Made by a program: the position numbers and the translations under genes
Notes under the pieces: generated by a model
Told to the model about the DNA's origin: nothing
What the model saw: only the letters and a program-made list of their open reading frames with translations
Databases searched by the model: none
In this document: piece by piece, positions 59,261 to 64,000 of the stretch
Position numbering within the stretch: the stretch's first letter is position 1
How the letters are laid out: each line of letters starts with the position of its first letter
Assembly (NCBI GenBank): GCA_029552245.1
Contig: JAKPDW010000005.1
Coordinates: forward strand, 1 to 64,000
DNA: 64,000 nt
Direction of reading: 5' to 3'
Origin: Deltaproteobacteria bacterium
GTDB lineage: Bacteria > Desulfobacterota > Desulfomonilia > UBA1062

Positions 59261-59651
59261 AACGGGCATGACCGCCTCCATCCGAAAACCAAGGCGACCC
59301 ACCTCGCCCTGCGCGCCGGATCCCGGACCTGAACGGCGCCGGGCCGAGAGAAGAAAGGAGCCTGATCTCGGGACTCGTGGGCCCCGCCTGAGGCGCCTCG
59401 CAGCCGGAGCCGGGGGAAACGGCGTGTGACCCCCGTCCCCGCCACGAGGCCGGCATGCGTGGGGCGACGGGACCCAAGCGTCCCAGCGCCCCGAGTCGAG
59501 CCCTGCTGATCCAGCATCCGCCTTCAGAAAGCTCCCCGCCGAGGGGATGCCCTAAGCCACGGCATACAATCATCGACCGTCCCTGTCCGGAGGGGGGCAG
59601 GAGGCCCCGATGCATGCACCCGGGAATGCCGCATGGACCCGAGCCGGCGAG

Positions 59652-59691
59652 GTTCACCGGAAATTCATGGAACCTTCACACGTCCTTCACA
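59652..59691 (+). promoter_or_regulatory. Pho-box-like array, four 7-mers at 11-bp period
   Basis: GTTCACC-GGAA-ATTCATG-GAAC-CTTCACA-CGTC-CTTCACA; the last two 7-mers are identical. TAATCA -10-like hexamer at 59701. Confidence 0.75.
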
Positions 59692-59738
59692 TGGAGGTCG
59701 TAATCACAGGCCGAACGCTCAAAGAAGGAGGAGAGCTC

Positions 59739-60584
59739 ATGAAGAAAAGAACGACACAAGGACTGCTCGTCTTTGCGGCCGCACTCGGGGCCGCCTGCAT
59801 CGTCGCCTTCGGTGCGAACGCCGCCTTCGCCGCCGGCAAGGAGATCACCATCAAGGGTTCCACCACCGTGCTCCCCATCGCACAGGCCGCCGCCGAGGAG
59901 TTCATGGACCGAAACCCGGGCGTGGTCATCTCGGTCCAGGGAGGCGGGTCAGGCGTCGGCATCGCCGCGCTCTTAGACCGGACCACCCACATCGCCGCCT
60001 CGTCCAGGAGGATCAAGCCCGAGGAGGTGGAAAAGGCGAGGGCCAAGGGCGTCAATCCGAACGAGATCGTCGTCGCCCTGGACGGCATAGCGGTCATCGT
60101 CCACCCCTCGAACCCGGTGAACGCCTTGACCAAGACGCAGATCAAGGACATCTATACCGGCAAGATCTCCAACTGGAAAGACGTCGGAGGACGGGACTCC
60201 AAGATCGTCGTGGTGAGCCGCGATACCTCGAGCGGCACGTACGAGGCCTTCGAGACCCTGGCCATCGACAAGGAAAAGGTGAGACCGGACGCCCTCACCA
60301 CGGCCTCGAACCAGGCCGTCGCCCAGACCGTGGCTCAGACCCCGCTCGCCATAGGCTACGTGGGCCACGGCTACCTCGGCAAGAAGGTGAAGGACGTGAC
60401 CGTGGACGGCGTCACATGCACGAGGCAGAACATCCAGTCAGGCAGATACCCGTTGTCCCGAAAGCTCTACATGTACACCCCGGGCAAGCCGGAAGGCGAC
60501 GTGGCGAAGTTCATCGACTTCGTGCTCGGCAAAGACGGCCAGAAGATCGTGGTGGAAGAGGGTTTCGTGGATGTACCCAAGTGA
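59739..60584 (+). CDS. pstS: Phosphate ABC transporter substrate-binding protein
   Basis: Signal peptide; ITIKGSTTVLPIAQAAAEEFMDRNPGVVISVQGGGSGVGIAAL, DTSSGTYEAFE. Confidence 0.95.
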   Translation: MKKRTTQGLLVFAAALGAACIVAFGANAAFAAGKEITIKGSTTVLPIAQAAAEEFMDRNPGVVISVQGGGSGVGIAALLDRTTHIAASSRRIKPEEVEKARAKGVNPNEIVVALDGIAVIVHPSNPVNALTKTQIKDIYTGKISNWKDVGGRDSKIVVVSRDTSSGTYEAFETLAIDKEKVRPDALTTASNQAVAQTVAQTPLAIGYVGHGYLGKKVKDVTVDGVTCTRQNIQSGRYPLSRKLYMYTPGKPEGDVAKFIDFVLGKDGQKIVVEEGFVDVPK

Positions 60585-60600
60585 TCGGCCTCGTCTTTTC

Positions 60601-60653
60601 CGGTCTCCATCCCCATCGGGAGAAGGGTGGGAGACCGCCTTTCTCCCTTTTTT
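60601..60653 (+). terminator. Intercistronic hairpin with T-rich tail between pstS and pstC
   Basis: CGGTCTCCatccc ... gggtGGGAGACCG followed by cctttctcccttttttacc. Confidence 0.65.
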
Positions 60654-60739
60654 ACCGCAGGGGGAATCCGTGGCGGCAGTCCCCGAGACCCCCTGCATCT
60701 TCATCCATTCTTAACAGTCGCGTGGTAGAGGTGTTCTCC

Positions 60740-61639
60740 ATGGACAACAAGAAGGTACGGCAGTTCAAAGAGGCGGTGTACCGGTATGTCTTCGCCGTTT
60801 CGGCATTGGCCTCGCTCGCCTTCCTGGTGGGGATCATCCTCACCCTGTTCACCCAGTCGCTGCCCATACTCACCGAAAGGCCCTTCTTCGACCTCCTCTT
60901 CGGGAGACACTGGTACCCCACCCACACCGAGGCGGAGTTCGGCATGCTGCCGCTCATTGTGGGCTCGGCCGCGGTCACCATCGGGGCCATGTTCGTGTGC
61001 GTGCCCATAGGGGTCGGCACGGCCCTCTACATCCACGAGCTGGCTTCCGAGAGGCAACGCGCCCTGCTGAAACCGACCATCGAGATCCTCGCCGGTATCC
61101 CGTCCATCGTGTACGGCTTCTTCGGCATGGTCGTCGTGGCACCCTTGCTCCAGGATATCCTCCACATACCCACCGGGCTGTGCGCCTTCACGGCCGCCCT
61201 GATCCTGGGCATCATGGCGACGCCCACGGTGGCGAGCCTTTCCGAGGATGCCCTGAGCTTCGTGCCCACCAGCTTCAGGGAGGCATCCCTCGCCCTGGGC
61301 GCAAACCGCTGGCAGACCCTCACGAAGGTGGTGGTGCCCGCCGCCGGCTCCGGGATCTCGACCGCGATCATCCTGGGCATGGGCCGGGCGGTCGGTGAGA
61401 CCATGACCGTGCTCATGGTGGCCGGTGGGGCGGCCGTGATACCGAGAAACCTCTTCGACCCGGTCCGCCCCATGACCTCCACCATCGCCGCAGAGATGGG
61501 GGAGGCCGTCATGGGGAGCCTCCATTACAGCGCGCTCTTCGCCGTGGGACTCATCCTGTTCCTCATAACCCTCGGGATCAACATCGTGGCCGAGTTGATA
61601 AGCAGGAAATACCGACTGAAGCTGGGGCTCGGCAGATGA
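60740..61639 (+). CDS. pstC: Phosphate ABC transporter permease
   Basis: [69 protein letters not shown]. Confidence 0.94.
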   Translation: MDNKKVRQFKEAVYRYVFAVSALASLAFLVGIILTLFTQSLPILTERPFFDLLFGRHWYPTHTEAEFGMLPLIVGSAAVTIGAMFVCVPIGVGTALYIHELASERQRALLKPTIEILAGIPSIVYGFFGMVVVAPLLQDILHIPTGLCAFTAALILGIMATPTVASLSEDALSFVPTSFREASLALGANRWQTLTKVVVPAAGSGISTAIILGMGRAVGETMTVLMVAGGAAVIPRNLFDPVRPMTSTIAAEMGEAVMGSLHYSALFAVGLILFLITLGINIVAELISRKYRLKLGLGR

Positions 61640-62565
61640 ATATCCAGGCGCACGCAGTCCAAGGCATGGATGGATACCTTCCGGGAGACAGGTTGCCTTC
61701 CCGGTGGTCCCCCCGATCGAGAGACCTCGCGCAGGCGCTCGGTTTCGCCTGCCTTGTCCTCTGCGTGCTGATCTCCCTCTTCTTCCTCGGCTTTCTGATC
61801 TACTTCATCGCCTCCAGGGGCGCCTCGGTCATCTCGTGGGAGTTCCTCACCGAGGCGCCGAGGCGGGCCATGACCCGGGGCGGCATCGCGCCGGCCATCG
61901 TGGGCACCTTCTATCTCACCGCCGGGGCGATCCTCTTCGTCATGCCCCTGGGGCTCGCCAGCGCCATCTACCTGTGCGAGTACACGCCGAAGTCGTACCT
62001 GGTGAACCTCATCCGGCTGTCCATCAACAACCTTGCAGGGGTGCCCTCGGTGGTCTTCGGGCTCTTCGGCTTCGCGGTCTTCGTCAAGGGTTTCGGGTTC
62101 GGGGTCTCCATCCTCTCGGGCAGCCTCACACTCGGCATCATGGCCCTGCCCGGGATCATATCGGCCTCCCAGGAAGCCATCCTGGCGGTCCCCCAGTCCT
62201 ACCGGGAGGCGTCCCTCGCCCTCGGGGCGTCCCACTGGCAGACCATCAGGGAAATCGTCCTCCCCTCGGCCCTGCCGGGCATCCTCACGGGCATGATATT
62301 GACCATCGGGAGGGTGGCGGGCGAGACCGCGCCCATCCTCTTCACGGCGGCGACGTTCTACACCAGGGGGTACCCGGACTCGATCTTCTCCGAGGTCATG
62401 GCCCTGCCGTACCACATCTATGCGCTCATGACCGAGGGGACCAGGCCTGAGCTGCAGACCCCCATCGCCTACGGCTGCTCTCTCATCCTCCTGTGCCTGG
62501 TGCTCGCCGTGTCCGCCCTCGCCATCGTGCTGAGACAGAGACAGAGGTTCTCCTATGGCTCTTGA
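61636..62565 (+). CDS. pstA: Phosphate ABC transporter permease
   Basis: [73 protein letters not shown]. Confidence 0.95.
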   Translation: MNIQAHAVQGMDGYLPGDRLPSRWSPRSRDLAQALGFACLVLCVLISLFFLGFLIYFIASRGASVISWEFLTEAPRRAMTRGGIAPAIVGTFYLTAGAILFVMPLGLASAIYLCEYTPKSYLVNLIRLSINNLAGVPSVVFGLFGFAVFVKGFGFGVSILSGSLTLGIMALPGIISASQEAILAVPQSYREASLALGASHWQTIREIVLPSALPGILTGMILTIGRVAGETAPILFTAATFYTRGYPDSIFSEVMALPYHIYALMTEGTRPELQTPIAYGCSLILLCLVLAVSALAIVLRQRQRFSYGS

Positions 62566-63316
62566 GGCCAAGATCCGCGCATCCGACGTGCATTTCTACT
62601 ACGGCCAGACCAGGGCCCTCACCGGGATCAGCATGGAGATCCACGAGAGGTGCGTCACCGCGCTCATCGGCCCCTCCGGGTGCGGGAAGTCCACCTTCAT
62701 CAGGCTCCTCAACCGGATGAACGACCTCGTGCCCAACACCAGGGTTGAGGGCCGGATACTCCTGGACGGAAAGGACATCTACCACCCGAAGACCGACGTG
62801 GTGGAGCTCAGGAGGAAGGTCGGCATGGTGTTCCAGAAACCGAACCCCTTCCCCAAGAGCATCTACGAGAACATGGCCTACGGGCTTCTCGTCGGGGGCG
62901 TCAAGGACAGGGGGTTCATCGAGCACCGCGTGATAACCGCCCTCAAGAAGGCCGCCCTGTACGACGACGTCAAGGACCGCCTCCACGACAGCGCGCTCAA
63001 GCTCTCGGGAGGCCAGCAGCAACGGCTCTGCATCGCCAGGTGCCTGGTGGTGGAACCGGAGGTGATCCTCTTCGACGAGCCCTGCGCGAGCCTCGACCCC
63101 ATCTCCACCCGCAAGATCGAGGAACTCATCCTCGAACTCAAGAAGGACTACACCATCGTGATCGTCACCCACAACATGCAGCAGGCTGCGCGCGTCTCGG
63201 ACTACACGGCCTTCATGTACCTGGGGGAGCTCGTCGAGTACGACCGGACGGACAAGATCTTTACCGTCCCGAAGGAGCGCATGACAGAGGAATACCTGAG
63301 CGGAAAGTTCGGTTGA
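62555..63316 (+). CDS. pstB: Phosphate ABC transporter ATPase
   Basis: [64 protein letters not shown]. Confidence 0.97.
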   Translation: MALEAKIRASDVHFYYGQTRALTGISMEIHERCVTALIGPSGCGKSTFIRLLNRMNDLVPNTRVEGRILLDGKDIYHPKTDVVELRRKVGMVFQKPNPFPKSIYENMAYGLLVGGVKDRGFIEHRVITALKKAALYDDVKDRLHDSALKLSGGQQQRLCIARCLVVEPEVILFDEPCASLDPISTRKIEELILELKKDYTIVIVTHNMQQAARVSDYTAFMYLGELVEYDRTDKIFTVPKERMTEEYLSGKFG

Positions 63317-63325
63317 GGTCATCGT

Positions 63326-63985
63326 ATGCTGGAAGAGTCGAAGATCGTTCAGTTGAAGAAGGAGATCACGGAGTTCGCGACGCTCGTCGAGTCCATGGTC
63401 GACAAGAGCGTCTCGGGGCTCGAGGAACGAAGGGTGGATCTGCTCATGGAGGTCATCGAGCGCGACGAGCCCAGGGCGAACGACCATGAGATGGACATCG
63501 ACGAGCGCTGCGTCTCCATCATCGCGCAGCACCAGCCGGCGGGGAGGCCCCTCAGAACGGTCCTCATGGTGTCCCACATCAACAGCACCCTGGAACGGGT
63601 AGCCGACCACGCCGTCACCATAGCGGAAAGCGCCCTGTACCTCATCTCGCGCCCTCCGGTGAAGCAGCTCATCGATATCCCCCGGATGGCGCAGATGGTG
63701 GAGATCATGATCAAGGACAGCATCACCTCGTTCCTCAACGACGACGCCGAGCTCGCAAAGGGGGTGTGCGAGCGGGACGACACCGTCGACGGCCTGAGGG
63801 ACCAGATCGTGCGCGAACTCATCACCTACATGACCTCAGACCCCGCCACCATCGAGAGGGCCCTCCACCTCATGAAGATAACGAGCAACCTGGAGCGTAT
63901 CGCCGATCTGGCCACCAACATCTGCGAGGACGTGATCTACATGGTGAAGGGCAAGGTGATCAAGCATCACAAGGAGACCCTCTGA
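63326..63985 (+). CDS. phoU: Phosphate signaling protein PhoU
   Basis: Two PhoU repeats: NSTLERVADHAVTIAESALYLI and TSNLERIADLATNICEDVIYMVKG. Confidence 0.95.
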   Translation: MLEESKIVQLKKEITEFATLVESMVDKSVSGLEERRVDLLMEVIERDEPRANDHEMDIDERCVSIIAQHQPAGRPLRTVLMVSHINSTLERVADHAVTIAESALYLISRPPVKQLIDIPRMAQMVEIMIKDSITSFLNDDAELAKGVCERDDTVDGLRDQIVRELITYMTSDPATIERALHLMKITSNLERIADLATNICEDVIYMVKGKVIKHHKETL

Positions 63986-64000
63986 GGCGGCCGGGGGAGG

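Noticed and set aside
59633-60739. N-terminal part of the 668-aa ORF covering pstS and pstC
   Set aside because: Reads pstS out of frame; only the segment from 60740 (PstC) is genuine.
1-64000. CRISPR arrays, tRNA and rRNA genes, selenocysteine readthrough
   Set aside because: No regularly spaced repeats, tRNA arm signatures or rRNA segments recognised by eye; no ORF seen whose homology continues past an in-frame TGA. A tRNAscan/Infernal run would be needed to exclude them formally.

Overview
High-GC bacterial chromosome segment with about 45 supported protein-coding genes. Gene content resembles an anaerobic Desulfobacterota-like organism, but that taxonomic guess is inference only. The left edge carries the 3' end of an IS1595/ISXO2-type transposase that appears to truncate a DUF3015-type gene. 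Then follow: flagellar-associated genes (FlhB-C-like, FliK-like, DUF2802-like); an nfnAB-type electron-bifurcating pair with a DRTGG protein; a lone atpE; a PilB/GspE-like ATPase with altered Walker motifs; aconitase; gltX; an ECF S component; hydrolases; a glycerate kinase; an MCP; a large multi-PAS LuxR-type regulator; a tightly coupled Fe-ADH / AOR / split UxaA-SuyAB-like cassette; tandem QueG-like Fe-S proteins; citrate synthase; an mrfAB (yprAB)-like repair operon; a MarR / BtrH_N / NifS-like / formyltransferase-like cluster with substituted catalytic residues; and a phosphate locus (internally deleted phoB-like ORF, phoR, DUF47, pit, pstSCAB, phoU) with a Pho-box-like repeat array before pstS. 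No tRNA, rRNA or CRISPR was found. The best candidates for something undescribed are the BtrH_N / Cys-less NifS-like / altered formyltransferase cluster, the ADH-AOR-SuyAB-like cassette and the coupled mini-PhoB. All family calls come from reading the sequence; no database search was run.
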